A stretch of 64,000 bases of DNA from an uncultured Prevotellaceae bacterium (GTDB taxonomy: Bacteria; Bacteroidota; Bacteroidia; Bacteroidales; Bacteroidaceae), in NCBI GenBank assembly GCA_902764705.1, contig CACWWZ010000001.1, positions 198,333-262,332 of the forward strand. Reading direction: 5' to 3'. Shown here one piece after another: positions 53,783 through 61,889 of this stretch (the stretch's first letter is position 1; every line of letters starts with the position of its first letter). The notes under the pieces are model-generated. The model searched no databases, was not told the origin of the DNA, and saw only the letters and a list, made by a program, of their open reading frames with translations. The position numbers and the translations under genes were made by a program.

Positions 53783-55858
53783 ATGAGAAGATTGATTCTG
53801 GCCATAATCATTTGTATGACGGGAAGCATCCTGATGCCTCTCGGTACTGCTGCTGCCGAGAAGTCGGTTAATTTCGCTAAGGGGATTGCAGAGGCAAAAG
53901 AAAAACACGACTACAATGAGTTGGGTAGGTTGTTGCTCGCTCGTGCAAATGTCTTCTATAATAATGCGATGGTCGATTCCATCCTGCTTCATGTGCCTGA
54001 GGACTTGCAAACATTAGGTGAGATTAAACAATGGGACAAATACTATGATACTTGGACCTATCTGATTAATACCTTAATATATTATAGTAACAGCAAAAAC
54101 AAGGCGCTGCGCGAGGTGCAGGCGATGTATGCAGACGCGAAAAAACGCAAAAATGACAGAGGAATGGGTATTGCCTATTATACGATGGGTAATGTCTATC
54201 TGAATATGAACGACCTCGACGAGAGTGCAAAAGCATATAAAAAGGGTCTCGAAATCTTGCGTAATCTATCGCCTATACCCCCTGTCGTGGCGGAGCTCTA
54301 TTCCTATTATGGCGACGTGCTTAACGAACAGCAACGCTTCAAGGAACTCGACGAATTGACGGTTGGGTGGAAGGAAGATCAGGATAAACTGATCATGGAG
54401 CAAATAAATCTGACGGAGGAACAGCGCGGGATTTTGCATTTCTACTATTATATCGCATGTGTGCAGGCTGCTATCGGACTAGGGGATGATGCACGTGCAC
54501 AGACAATGTTGGATGCTGCTTATCGTTATGTTCGCTCGGAAGACGATTTCCTGTCGGCTACTTGGTTGACGAATGCTGCACAACTGCGACTGAAACAGGG
54601 ACGCTACATGGAAGCGCTTTATCTGAATACACGCCGAATGTCGCTGGTGACTCCCGACGAGGATAAGGCCATTTACCTGTCGGTTGCCTTACAGCGTGCG
54701 GACATTCTGACGGGATTGAATCGATATGAGGAACTATCGAAACTTTACAAGCGGATGTATTTCCTGAAAGATTCGCTGAATAGTGCTGACACGAAAAACC
54801 AGTTGGCCGAGATGAATTCTATTCTGCATGTTGATGAACTGGAGCGTGAACAGGCACAACTGAGAATGGAACAGGAGCGCCTGAAGATGGAACAGGAACG
54901 TGACCAGTTCCGCAGTATGCTGATCATCGGCGGACTGATATTAGTGGCGATGGTGGTGTTCCTCGTATTCCGTACAATAGCCGCACGTCGCTTGAAGAAG
55001 GCCCACGATGAGTTGCAGGAAACCCACGAAGAGCTGCTGACGGCCTACGATCAGCTGGAGGAGACTACGACGGCGAAGGAGCGTATCGAGAGCGACCTGC
55101 GTATTGCCCGTAACATCCAGATGGGTATGGTGCCTCGCAGTTTCCCCGATCGTCCCGATCTGGACCTTTACGGCTCAATGACGCCTGCTAAGGAGGTCGG
55201 TGGCGACCTGTATGGATACTATTTGGCCGAACATTCTGAAGATGAGGACAAGAGCGACAAGCTCTACTTCTGTTTGGGTGACGTATCGGGTAAGGGCGTG
55301 CCGGCTTCACTGTTTATGGCACAGGCCACGCGTCTGTTCTGTACACTGGCTGCTCAGGAGATGATGCCTGCTGAAATTGCTACCCGCATCAACAATGCGC
55401 TTTCAGGAGAGGACAACGAGACGGGTATGTTTGTGACGATGTTCCTGGGCCTGCTCGACCTGAATACGGGACATCTCGACTTCTGTAATGCCGGCCACAA
55501 TCCACCCGTGCTGTTGCGCGACGGCAAGCCGGAATTCGTTGAGATGATACCGAATGCTCCCGTGGGAATCATTCCCGAACTGGAGTATGAGGGCGAGGAG
55601 ATTGCCGACATTACGAACTGTCCGCTGTTCGTCTATACTGACGGATTGAACGAGGCTGAGAACCGTCAGCAGGAGCAGTTTACCGACGAACGCTTGTTGG
55701 AACTGATGGAACAGGTGCCTTTCGAGAGCTGTCAGCAGACTATCGAGATGCTGCGTGAAGAGGTTGAGAAACACCGCGACGGCGCTGAGCCGAACGACGA
55801 CCTCACTATGCTGTGTGTGAAGTTTATTAAGGAGAATATAACTGAACTTAAACTATAG
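53783..55858 (+). CDS. Membrane-anchored TPR and PP2C (SpoIIE/RsbU-type) phosphatase
   Basis: A 691-aa protein. A signal-like helix at 4-24, then about 340 residues of TPR-like helical repeats in the periplasm (YYTMGNVYLNMNDLDESAKA), a membrane helix at about 378-398, a coiled coil and a cytoplasmic SpoIIE/PP2C domain from about 440. Metal-site segments GGDLYGY, LGDVSGKGVPASLF and VYTDGLNEAEN are present. It should dephosphorylate an anti-anti-sigma-type STAS protein in response to a periplasmic cue. The next three genes supply kinase, STAS protein and a HATPase partner. Confidence 0.93.
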   Translation: MRRLILAIIICMTGSILMPLGTAAAEKSVNFAKGIAEAKEKHDYNELGRLLLARANVFYNNAMVDSILLHVPEDLQTLGEIKQWDKYYDTWTYLINTLIYYSNSKNKALREVQAMYADAKKRKNDRGMGIAYYTMGNVYLNMNDLDESAKAYKKGLEILRNLSPIPPVVAELYSYYGDVLNEQQRFKELDELTVGWKEDQDKLIMEQINLTEEQRGILHFYYYIACVQAAIGLGDDARAQTMLDAAYRYVRSEDDFLSATWLTNAAQLRLKQGRYMEALYLNTRRMSLVTPDEDKAIYLSVALQRADILTGLNRYEELSKLYKRMYFLKDSLNSADTKNQLAEMNSILHVDELEREQAQLRMEQERLKMEQERDQFRSMLIIGGLILVAMVVFLVFRTIAARRLKKAHDELQETHEELLTAYDQLEETTTAKERIESDLRIARNIQMGMVPRSFPDRPDLDLYGSMTPAKEVGGDLYGYYLAEHSEDEDKSDKLYFCLGDVSGKGVPASLFMAQATRLFCTLAAQEMMPAEIATRINNALSGEDNETGMFVTMFLGLLDLNTGHLDFCNAGHNPPVLLRDGKPEFVEMIPNAPVGIIPELEYEGEEIADITNCPLFVYTDGLNEAENRQQEQFTDERLLELMEQVPFESCQQTIEMLREEVEKHRDGAEPNDDLTMLCVKFIKENITELKL

Positions 55859-55862
55859 GACT

Positions 55863-56279
55863 ATGAGAAAGGAATTAGTACTAAAGAATCAGATGAACGA
55901 GATGGAGCGTGTCAATCAGTTCGTCGAGGAAATCGGCGAGGAACTGGGTCTAGACATGGAGCTCCAGATGAATCTTAATCTGGTGATGGAGGAGATGGTG
56001 GTCAACGTCATTTCCTATGCGTATCCTGAAGGCACGACGGCAGAGATAGAACTGTTGGCGGAGTCGGACGGAAAGGAACTTACCTTCGTTCTCAGTGATC
56101 GTGGCAAGGAATTTGACCCAACCATGAAGGAAAGTGCTGACATGGATATTAATCCTGCTGAGCGCGACCTGGGCGGTATGGGCATTTTCATTGTCAAGAA
56201 CATCATGAACGAAGTAACCTATCAGCGTCTGGAGGGCAAGAATTTGCTCACCATGAAGAAAGACATTTTAAAACAGTAA
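55863..56279 (+). CDS. RsbW-like serine/threonine kinase (anti-sigma-factor type)
   Basis: A 138-aa GHKL ATPase. N-box NLVMEEMVVNVISYAY, G1 box LSDRGKEFDP and G2 box ERDLGGMGIFIVKNIM are in the order of the RsbW/SpoIIAB family. It would phosphorylate the STAS protein encoded 36 bp downstream and bind an unknown target. It begins 4 bp after the phosphatase gene. Confidence 0.92.
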   Translation: MRKELVLKNQMNEMERVNQFVEEIGEELGLDMELQMNLNLVMEEMVVNVISYAYPEGTTAEIELLAESDGKELTFVLSDRGKEFDPTMKESADMDINPAERDLGGMGIFIVKNIMNEVTYQRLEGKNLLTMKKDILKQ

Positions 56280-56315
56280 ACAAAAAAGTAACAACAATTA
56301 AATAACTAAAAGATT

Positions 56316-56624
56316 ATGACACAGATTATCAAAGAAGGTGGTAAGACCATCATTAAGACCGGTGAGCGTATTGACACAATGAATGCACCCCAGTTTGAAC
56401 AAGACATCCAGCCCGCTCTTGCTGACGGAGGCGTCGAGCTCGAGATGGACTGCTCTGACCTTAACTACATGGCCTCTTCAGGTCTGCGTATCATTCAGAA
56501 AACCATGCGCACAGTCATGCAGCAGAAGGGTCAGTTCAAGATGACCAACGTAAGCCCTGAGATTTACAAGGTGCTGGCTATGACGGGCTTCACCAAGTTT
56601 ATGAAGGTGGAGAAAAAAGCATAA
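56316..56624 (+). CDS. STAS-domain anti-sigma-factor antagonist (RsbV-like)
   Basis: A 102-aa protein with the STAS fold. The phosphorylation segment is DLNYMASSGLRIIQK, in which the Ser preceding SGLR fits the RsbV phosphosite. It should bind the RsbW-like kinase when unphosphorylated. The only clear STAS gene in the module. Confidence 0.93.
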   Translation: MTQIIKEGGKTIIKTGERIDTMNAPQFEQDIQPALADGGVELEMDCSDLNYMASSGLRIIQKTMRTVMQQKGQFKMTNVSPEIYKVLAMTGFTKFMKVEKKA

Positions 56625-56648
56625 TAGAAAACTTAACATCTTTGCCTT

Positions 56649-57563
56649 ATGGTATACGTTATAGTTGTTTTGGTCGTCATCATTCTGGTGCTGGGGTTCG
56701 CACTGCATACGCAGAGTAAAAACAGTTCCAGACAGGCCGAAGAGCAGCAACGATTGCTGAACGACTACCAGCAGCGTGTTAACGAACAGCAGAAACTGTT
56801 GGAGGACTATCGTGCGCTGGAGAAGAATTTTGATAATGTGGGTGAGGGCTACGAGCAGGCATTGCTGGCTTTCGACAAGATGAACGAGGAGCAGGACAAG
56901 GCTCGTGCTGCTAACGAGGCACTGCAGCAGACGATTACGAACCTGCAGCAGAGCAATAACCAGATGCAGGAGGAAGCTCAGAAGAAGGCTGAGATGATGC
57001 AGGAAGTGATTGCCGCTCTGCAAGCCTCTGGTGACCAGAAGCTGACGGCACTGGCTGGCAAGATTGCTGACTTGGATGACTTGAAGGCTGATCTGCCCCC
57101 GTTTAATCGTACCGACAACGTAATGGTGGCTCAGGTGGCCGAAGAGGCTGCCCGTCAGGCTGGTGTCGACAAGGTGCAGTACATCAAGTTCGAACAGACC
57201 GTTGACCCCGCCGCTGCTGCTACCATGCTGTCGACAAACCTGAAGAAAGCTGTTCGTGCGCTGACGCACCTGCTGGACAATGCCTTGAAGTTCACCACTG
57301 AAGGTTCTGTAACCCTCAGCGTGAATGTCGATATGGACAAGATGCAGGCTGTCTACAGTGTTGAGGACACCGGCACAGGTATTGAGGCCGGCGAGGCTGA
57401 GCACATCTTCGAACCTTATGTGAAGCTGAACCAGTTCTTCGATGGACAAGGCGTAGGACTTACTGTAGCCCGTAACATAGCCCGCCGTCTGGGTGGCGAC
57501 GTGGTGCTCGACACTACGAAGGAGACTCCCGGAGCCCGCTTCGTATTATCATTACCTATTTAA
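56649..57563 (+). CDS. Membrane-tethered GHKL ATPase without phospho-acceptor His
   Basis: A 304-aa protein: an N-terminal helix anchor (VYVIVVLVVIILVLGFALH), a long coiled coil at about 25-125 and a C-terminal HATPase domain with N-box LTHLLDNALKFT, G1 box VEDTGTGIE and G2 box DGQGVGLTVARNIARRLGG. No HisKA-like His precedes the N-box; the equivalent stretch is an Ala-rich helix. It may be a Ser/Thr kinase or a histidine-kinase-derived adaptor. Last gene of the module, followed by a terminator. Confidence 0.85.
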   Translation: MVYVIVVLVVIILVLGFALHTQSKNSSRQAEEQQRLLNDYQQRVNEQQKLLEDYRALEKNFDNVGEGYEQALLAFDKMNEEQDKARAANEALQQTITNLQQSNNQMQEEAQKKAEMMQEVIAALQASGDQKLTALAGKIADLDDLKADLPPFNRTDNVMVAQVAEEAARQAGVDKVQYIKFEQTVDPAAAATMLSTNLKKAVRALTHLLDNALKFTTEGSVTLSVNVDMDKMQAVYSVEDTGTGIEAGEAEHIFEPYVKLNQFFDGQGVGLTVARNIARRLGGDVVLDTTKETPGARFVLSLPI

Positions 57564-57576
57564 TTATAAGAAAAAG

Positions 57577-57608
57577 GAGGCGGATTTTAAGGAATCTGCC
57601 TCTTTTTT
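57577..57608 (+). terminator. Terminator of the partner-switching operon
   Basis: A 10-bp stem (GAGGCGGATT with AATCTGCCTC, one wobble) followed by seven T. Confidence 0.92.
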
Positions 57609-57628
57609 TGAAAAAAGTCGCGAAAAAG

Positions 57629-57660
57629 TTTGGCGGTTTCGTAAAAAGTGATTACCTTTG
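57629..57660 (+). promoter_or_regulatory. Promoter of the tRNA cluster
   Basis: TTTGG (57629-57633), exactly 19 nt, TACCTTTG (57653-57660), about 64 bp before the first tRNA. Confidence 0.88.
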
Positions 57661-57724
57661 CACCCGCAAATCAGAAACAGGAACTTTTTTGCAGGTCGAT
57701 TTTAGGTCGGCAACGAATTATGGA

Positions 57725-57798
57725 GGTTCCGTAGCTCAACTGAATAGAGCATCTGACTACGGATCAGAAGGTTGTGGGTTTGAATCCCGCCGGAATCA
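57725..57798 (+). tRNA. tRNA-Arg (anticodon ACG)
   Basis: A full cloverleaf: acceptor GGTTCCG with CGGAATC, D arm GCTC/GAGC, anticodon loop CTACGGA in a TCTGA/TCAGA stem, and T arm GTGGG/CCCGC. The CCA end is not encoded. Confidence 0.92.
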
Positions 57799-57851
57799 CA
57801 AAATTAACGCCATCAAGAGAGATGTGCTGGACGAATTTAGCGGAATTTCCG

Positions 57852-57922
57852 TGCAAGTGAGCGCAGAAAGTATACTTTATGCCGAGCGCCGCCGGAAATA
57901 GCGCTTGTTCGAAGAACAAGCG
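57852..57922. other. Palindrome-bearing spacer between tRNA-Arg and tRNA-Gly
   Basis: It holds the perfect palindrome AAAGTATACTTT (57867-57878) between two direct copies of GAGCGC (57859-57864, 57884-57889), a copy of the first bases of tRNA-Gly (CGGAAATAGC at 57893-57902), and a 9-bp hairpin CGCTTGTTC/GAACAAGCG (57902-57922) that runs into the tRNA-Gly 5' end. Confidence 0.75.
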
Positions 57923-57992
57923 GAAATAGCTCAGTTGGTAGAGCACAACCTTGCCAAGGTTGGGGTCGCGGGTCCGAGTCCCGTTTTCCGCT
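57920..57992 (+). tRNA. tRNA-Gly (anticodon GCC), copy 1
   Basis: A 73-nt cloverleaf: acceptor GCGGAAA with TTTCCGC, D arm, anticodon loop TTGCCAA in a CAACC/GGTTG stem, T arm CGGGT/CCCG. No encoded CCA. Identical to the copy at 58199-58271. Confidence 0.95.
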
Positions 57993-58003
57993 CAACATGT
58001 TGA

Positions 58004-58067
58004 GTAGACGCGCACGTTTCAGGTGCGTGTGCCGCGAGGCGTGCAGGTTCGAGTCCTGTTCTGGGCA
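58004..58067 (+). pseudogene. Truncated tRNA-Leu (anticodon CAG), 5' part lost
   Basis: From GTAGACGCG onward this reads as tRNA-Leu: anticodon stem CACGT/GCGTG with loop TTCAGGT, a variable arm, T arm with GGTTCGAGTCC and the 3' acceptor TTCTGGGCA. The 5' acceptor strand and most of the D arm are missing. In their place is the palindrome CTCAACATGTTGAG (57991-58004), directly joined to tRNA-Gly copy 1. Confidence 0.75.
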
Positions 58068-58096
58068 CTCTTTTTTATTCACTAGTTATTAGTGTT

Positions 58097-58180
58097 GGAG
58101 AGGTGGCGGAATTGGTAGACGCGCTACTTTGAGGGGGTAGTGTCAATTGCGACGTGGGAGTTCGAGTCTCCTCCTCTTCA
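58097..58180 (+). tRNA. tRNA-Leu (anticodon GAG)
   Basis: An 84-nt class II tRNA: acceptor GGAGAGG with CCTCTTC, D arm GGTGGCGGAATTGGTAGAC, anticodon loop TTGAGGG, a long variable arm and T arm GGGAG/CTCCT. No encoded CCA. Confidence 0.93.
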
Positions 58181-58198
58181 CTATCAAAGGAAGAACAG

Positions 58199-58271
58199 GC
58201 GGAAATAGCTCAGTTGGTAGAGCACAACCTTGCCAAGGTTGGGGTCGCGGGTCCGAGTCCCGTTTTCCGCT
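58199..58271 (+). tRNA. tRNA-Gly (anticodon GCC), copy 2
   Basis: Identical over 73 nt to the copy at 57920-57992; last gene of the cluster. No encoded CCA. Confidence 0.95.
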
Positions 58272-58306
58272 CTTTTATACAGAAAAACAAAACCAAACCC
58301 ATCTAG

Positions 58307-58843
58307 ATGAATTTATACTTACGATACTTTGATCAGGAAGTATTGGTGAAGAATGTTGATGAGGCTATCGCATTTCTTGCCGATATTGATGAAATAGGAA
58401 TGAATCCCATGCTTGAGCGTGATGTGCGTGAATATGTGGAAAGCAATGTGATGTACCCCAAGCGTTATAAGATTCGTCCGCGCGTTTACTTTATTATCAT
58501 TAAGACAGAAGCAGAAAGTATGGAAGACTTCAAGGAGAAGAAAGCCGTTCGTCCTGTCGCTGCCCTTGTGAAGCCGGAAGCTCCCGCTTTGGTTCGTCTC
58601 AATGAGGAACGCTTTGGATGGTATGAAGGTGCGCTCGACTTTAAACGTGTCTCTATCGTTCCGGGAACAGGCAAGTTCCAGTATCGTGACACTCACTTTG
58701 TAGCTCGCTGTAAGGCGGTTTCCGGAATGGACTGCTACAATCGTATCGTTGACCACTTGAGCCAGCGTGTTGATCCGCGCAGTCAGTTTCCTTCAGCTAA
58801 GGGCAAGAATTTCAAGTTTACTTATCTGGGAGAGTGTAAGTAA
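58307..58843 (+). CDS. Conserved hypothetical protein, 178 aa
   Basis: Not recognised. It is a soluble mixed alpha/beta protein without signal peptide or membrane helix. The N-terminus (VKNVDEAIAFLADIDEIGMN) is helical. The C-terminal half (RVSIVPGTGKFQYRDTHFVA) is strand-rich and basic, which would suit nucleic-acid binding, but this is a guess. It is placed between the tRNA cluster and ssb-gldE; similar small proteins probably exist only in Bacteroidetes. Confidence 0.72.
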   Translation: MNLYLRYFDQEVLVKNVDEAIAFLADIDEIGMNPMLERDVREYVESNVMYPKRYKIRPRVYFIIIKTEAESMEDFKEKKAVRPVAALVKPEAPALVRLNEERFGWYEGALDFKRVSIVPGTGKFQYRDTHFVARCKAVSGMDCYNRIVDHLSQRVDPRSQFPSAKGKNFKFTYLGECK

Positions 58844-58845
58844 AT

Positions 58846-58880
58846 TGATTATTGAAGATTGAAGATTGAAAATTGAACTA
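58846..58880. repeat. Heptamer array upstream of ssb
   Basis: Five 7-nt units: TGATTAT, TGAAGAT, TGAAGAT, TGAAAAT, TGAACTA. It fills the gap between the hypothetical gene and ssb. Confidence 0.88.
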
Positions 58881-58889
58881 TAGGTCTTT

Positions 58890-59264
58890 ATGAATAAGGT
58901 AATGTTGATAGGCAATGTAGGTCAAGAGCCTGAAATCCGTTATGTGGAACAGGGCGTTGCGGTAGCTCGTGTACGACTGGCTACTACGGAGCGTGGCTAT
59001 ACGTTGCAGAATGGTACGCAGGTACCTGACCATACTGATTGGCACAACGTTATTCTTTGGCGTAAATTGGCTGAAGTCGTTGAGAAATATGTCCATAAAG
59101 GTGATAAGTTGTATATAGAAGGGCGCATTCGTTATTCTACCTACGACGACAAGCAGGGACAGCGTCGAAGCATGACGGAGATTTGGGCAGACAATATTGA
59201 GTTGCTTTCGCCCCGTCCTGCATCAGCAACGCAGGATGATTCTGGCTCAACGGCTATAGAGTAA
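58890..59264 (+). CDS. ssb: Single-stranded DNA-binding protein
   Basis: A 124-aa OB-fold protein. Seen are MNKVMLIGNVGQEPEIRYVE, ATTERGY, TDWHNVILWRKLAEVVEKYV and KGDKLYIEGRIRY. The usual acidic C-terminal tip (D-D-x-I/L-P-F) that recruits partner proteins is absent; the end reads DDSGSTAIE. It lies 3 bp ahead of gldE, a layout common in Bacteroidetes. Confidence 0.93.
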   Translation: MNKVMLIGNVGQEPEIRYVEQGVAVARVRLATTERGYTLQNGTQVPDHTDWHNVILWRKLAEVVEKYVHKGDKLYIEGRIRYSTYDDKQGQRRSMTEIWADNIELLSPRPASATQDDSGSTAIE

Positions 59265-59267
59265 ATC

Positions 59268-60584
59268 ATGGACGAGTATCTACAACAGATTTTCAACGAG
59301 GTGACATTGATGTCGCCTCCTTTAGGTGCTATTATTGCCGGTGTTCTGGCCTGTGTGCTATTGTTGGTGTCGGGCTTTGCGTCAGGTTCCGAGATAGCGT
59401 TCTTTTCGCTGGCTCCTAGCGATTTGAGTGAGTTGGACGAGGAACGCACTCCTACTGATGTGAAGATTAAGGAACTGCGCGAGGATTCGGAGCGAACGCT
59501 GGCCACCATTCTGATTACCAACAATTTGGTGAATGTAACCATCATCATGTTGCTGAATTATTTCTTTGCCCACTTGGTGGATTTTGGCGGGGCCTACTGG
59601 TTACAATTTCTGTGTATCACGGTATTGCTGACTTTCCTGTTGCTGCTCTTCGGTGAGATTATGCCGAAGGTATATACGGGTCAGCATCCACTCAATTTCT
59701 GTCGTCGGGCCGTAGGCGGAATCCTGTTCTGTCGCAAGCTGTTCTATCCCTTCGCCACCATTCTCATCAAGTCGGGAATCCTGGCTGACAAGGTGGTGCG
59801 CAAGGAGAGTCACGTGCTGAGCGTCGACGATTTGGAGCAGGCTCTGGAACTGACCGATAAGGAGGATATCCGTGAGGAACAGCGCATGCTGGAGGGTATT
59901 GTGCGTTTTGGCGACGAGACGGCCAAGGAGATTATGACGTCGCGTCAGGATGTGGTCGATCTCGACTTTAAGTCTTCCTTCGCCGAGGTGTTGCGCTGTA
60001 TTGTGGCCAACAACTATTCGCGTATACCCGTCTATCAGGACAATAGCGACAATGTGCGCGGCATCCTGTATATCAAGGATCTGTTGCCGCATTTGTCGAA
60101 AGGTGCAGCCTTCCGTTGGCAGTCGCTCATCCGGCCTCCGTATTTCGTTCCTGAGACCAAGAAGATTGACGACTTGCTACGTGAATTCCAGGAGAATAAG
60201 GTGCATATTGCCATTGTGGTCGACGAATTTGGAGGTACCAGTGGTATTGTGACGCTGGAGGATATCCTGGAGGAGATTGTCGGTGAGATTAACGACGAGT
60301 ATGATGAGGACGAGAAATCCTATGTCCGCATTAATGACAACACCTTTATATTCGAGGGCAAAACACTATTGTCAGACTTCTATAGGATAATGAAGGTCGA
60401 CGACGAAATCTTCGAGGATGTAGAAGGTGATGCCGACAGTATTGCCGGCTTGTTGCTCGAAATCAAGGGCGACTTCCCCAAGTTGCACGAGAAGATTGAC
60501 TATCAGAACTTCACCTTCGAGATACTCGAGATGGAAGAACGCCGCATCTCAAAGGTTAAGGTCGTGATTACGCGAGAGCAATGA
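59268..60584 (+). CDS. gldE: GldE-like CNNM/CorC transporter-type membrane protein
   Basis: A 438-aa protein: an N-terminal DUF21/CNNM membrane domain (ASGSEIAFFSLAPSDLSEL), a CBS pair (IMTSRQDVVDLD to GILYIKDLLPHL, then IAIVVDEFGGTSGIVTLEDI) and a C-terminal CorC_HlyC domain. GldE is named for gliding motility in Flavobacteria, but homologues occur in non-gliding Bacteroidales, where a magnesium or ion-export role is likely. The gene's stop lies in the stem of its own terminator. Confidence 0.9.
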   Translation: MDEYLQQIFNEVTLMSPPLGAIIAGVLACVLLLVSGFASGSEIAFFSLAPSDLSELDEERTPTDVKIKELREDSERTLATILITNNLVNVTIIMLLNYFFAHLVDFGGAYWLQFLCITVLLTFLLLLFGEIMPKVYTGQHPLNFCRRAVGGILFCRKLFYPFATILIKSGILADKVVRKESHVLSVDDLEQALELTDKEDIREEQRMLEGIVRFGDETAKEIMTSRQDVVDLDFKSSFAEVLRCIVANNYSRIPVYQDNSDNVRGILYIKDLLPHLSKGAAFRWQSLIRPPYFVPETKKIDDLLREFQENKVHIAIVVDEFGGTSGIVTLEDILEEIVGEINDEYDEDEKSYVRINDNTFIFEGKTLLSDFYRIMKVDDEIFEDVEGDADSIAGLLLEIKGDFPKLHEKIDYQNFTFEILEMEERRISKVKVVITREQ

Positions 60585-60608
60585 AAAAGTTTTTTCATTG
60601 CTTTTTTA
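60579..60608 (+). terminator. Terminator overlapping the gldE stop codon
   Basis: The stem GCAATGAAAAA/TTTTTCATTGC with a 2-nt loop, followed by six T. The TGA stop of gldE lies inside the left arm. Confidence 0.88.
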
Positions 60609-61871
60609 TTCCCAGCCGAAACGTTTCCAGTCCATCACTCGGTTCCAGCCGAAGTTGATGGACGTTTTGTTGTATGCCGTATTTCCGTAGCTGTAGTATG
60701 AATCTTGTTTGGGAATGAACATACTGACACAACCGTATTTCAGATTTGCATCAAACGTGTCAAAGGACCGGTCTAAATAACCTCCACCGTACTTATCCCA
60801 CATCGTCATCCATTTCATAGACATTCGGTAGTAGGGAACAGCCTTATTATAGATTGCGTTCCATGCCTTGAATTCGGTTTCCGGTAACAGACGCTCCATC
60901 ACGGCTCTCATGTCGTACATCATAGGAACGTCATAATACCAATAGAAGGCAACCGACGTCAAGTCCGGACTTTCGGGATATTTCGGATAGCCGTCGGTGG
61001 CGCGCTCCAGCATGTCGTGAGTCCAGTCGGCCAGGTCGCCGATAAACTTGGTGTCTATGACGGAAAGGGGAACGCTATAACCGCCTTCCATATAGTCCCA
61101 TCTGGCCTTCTCGCTGCTGGTCAGATGACTGTAGTCGGCATAGTAGTCGTAATAGGTGTCGATGATGCCTTTGTACAGGTCACTGCCGTTTTTAAACAGG
61201 TATGGCACTACCAACTGGTAGGGTGCGCCATAGCCGGGAATCTCCGATGGCGCGCCAATCAGATAGTCTGTCACATTGCGCAGCTCATAGCCGTTTTCTA
61301 CGCACATCATGTTGCAACAGTCGGCAAAGATGAAACTCAGCTTCGGCAGCACGCTCTGGTCCTTCAGCCCCTCCAACGCTCTGGCCATCTGGGTGATGTT
61401 CATCCATTGGCCGTTGTCGACACCATAGGCACGACGCTGGGCTATCGTATCAGACTCGACAACCCATCCGGTGGCGTGGCCCCACAGCACCAAACCGTAC
61501 TCCTTGGCAGGACACAGCGTAGTGATTTGTTGCAGCACTTCACCGAACAGTTCGGGGTCGGAGGCATAGAAGTCGTAGGGGTATTTGTAGAGGGTGTCCA
61601 ACTTGGCTTCCTTGGTGACTCGGGCAATAAAGGGCTTCTCGTTACTGATGGCCCTGTCGATAAATACCACCAGGTTGTTGTTTTGGGGGATGCCCGTGAT
61701 GCCCTGCTGCATTTCGCGGATGTCCTCCGATACGATACCCGACAGATTGTTGTCGCCCGACATATAGACCATCACGGTGCGCTGGGCAACGGTTGGCGTA
61801 TCGTTGTTCTCATCTTTCTTACAAGCTGTCATCAGAACAGCGCAACAAATGAAAAATAATATCTGTTTCAT
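60606..61871 (-). CDS. Clostripain-family (C11) cysteine peptidase lipoprotein
   Basis: A 421-aa lipoprotein: the signal peptide MKQILFFICCAVLMTAC ends in a lipobox. The catalytic His lies in LVLWGHATGW, the catalytic Cys in FIFADCCNMMCVE, as in C11 peptidases, which cut after Arg or Lys. It is likely displayed on the cell surface or in the periplasm. Convergent with gldE across a bidirectional terminator. Confidence 0.9.
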   Translation of the reverse strand: MKQILFFICCAVLMTACKKDENNDTPTVAQRTVMVYMSGDNNLSGIVSEDIREMQQGITGIPQNNNLVVFIDRAISNEKPFIARVTKEAKLDTLYKYPYDFYASDPELFGEVLQQITTLCPAKEYGLVLWGHATGWVVESDTIAQRRAYGVDNGQWMNITQMARALEGLKDQSVLPKLSFIFADCCNMMCVENGYELRNVTDYLIGAPSEIPGYGAPYQLVVPYLFKNGSDLYKGIIDTYYDYYADYSHLTSSEKARWDYMEGGYSVPLSVIDTKFIGDLADWTHDMLERATDGYPKYPESPDLTSVAFYWYYDVPMMYDMRAVMERLLPETEFKAWNAIYNKAVPYYRMSMKWMTMWDKYGGGYLDRSFDTFDANLKYGCVSMFIPKQDSYYSYGNTAYNKTSINFGWNRVMDWKRFGWE

Positions 61872-61889
61872 TGTTTCGCAGACATTTGG

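Noticed and set aside
57608-57901. 97-codon open frame across the tRNA-Arg gene
   Set aside because: It runs through a promoter and a complete tRNA gene; not a protein gene.
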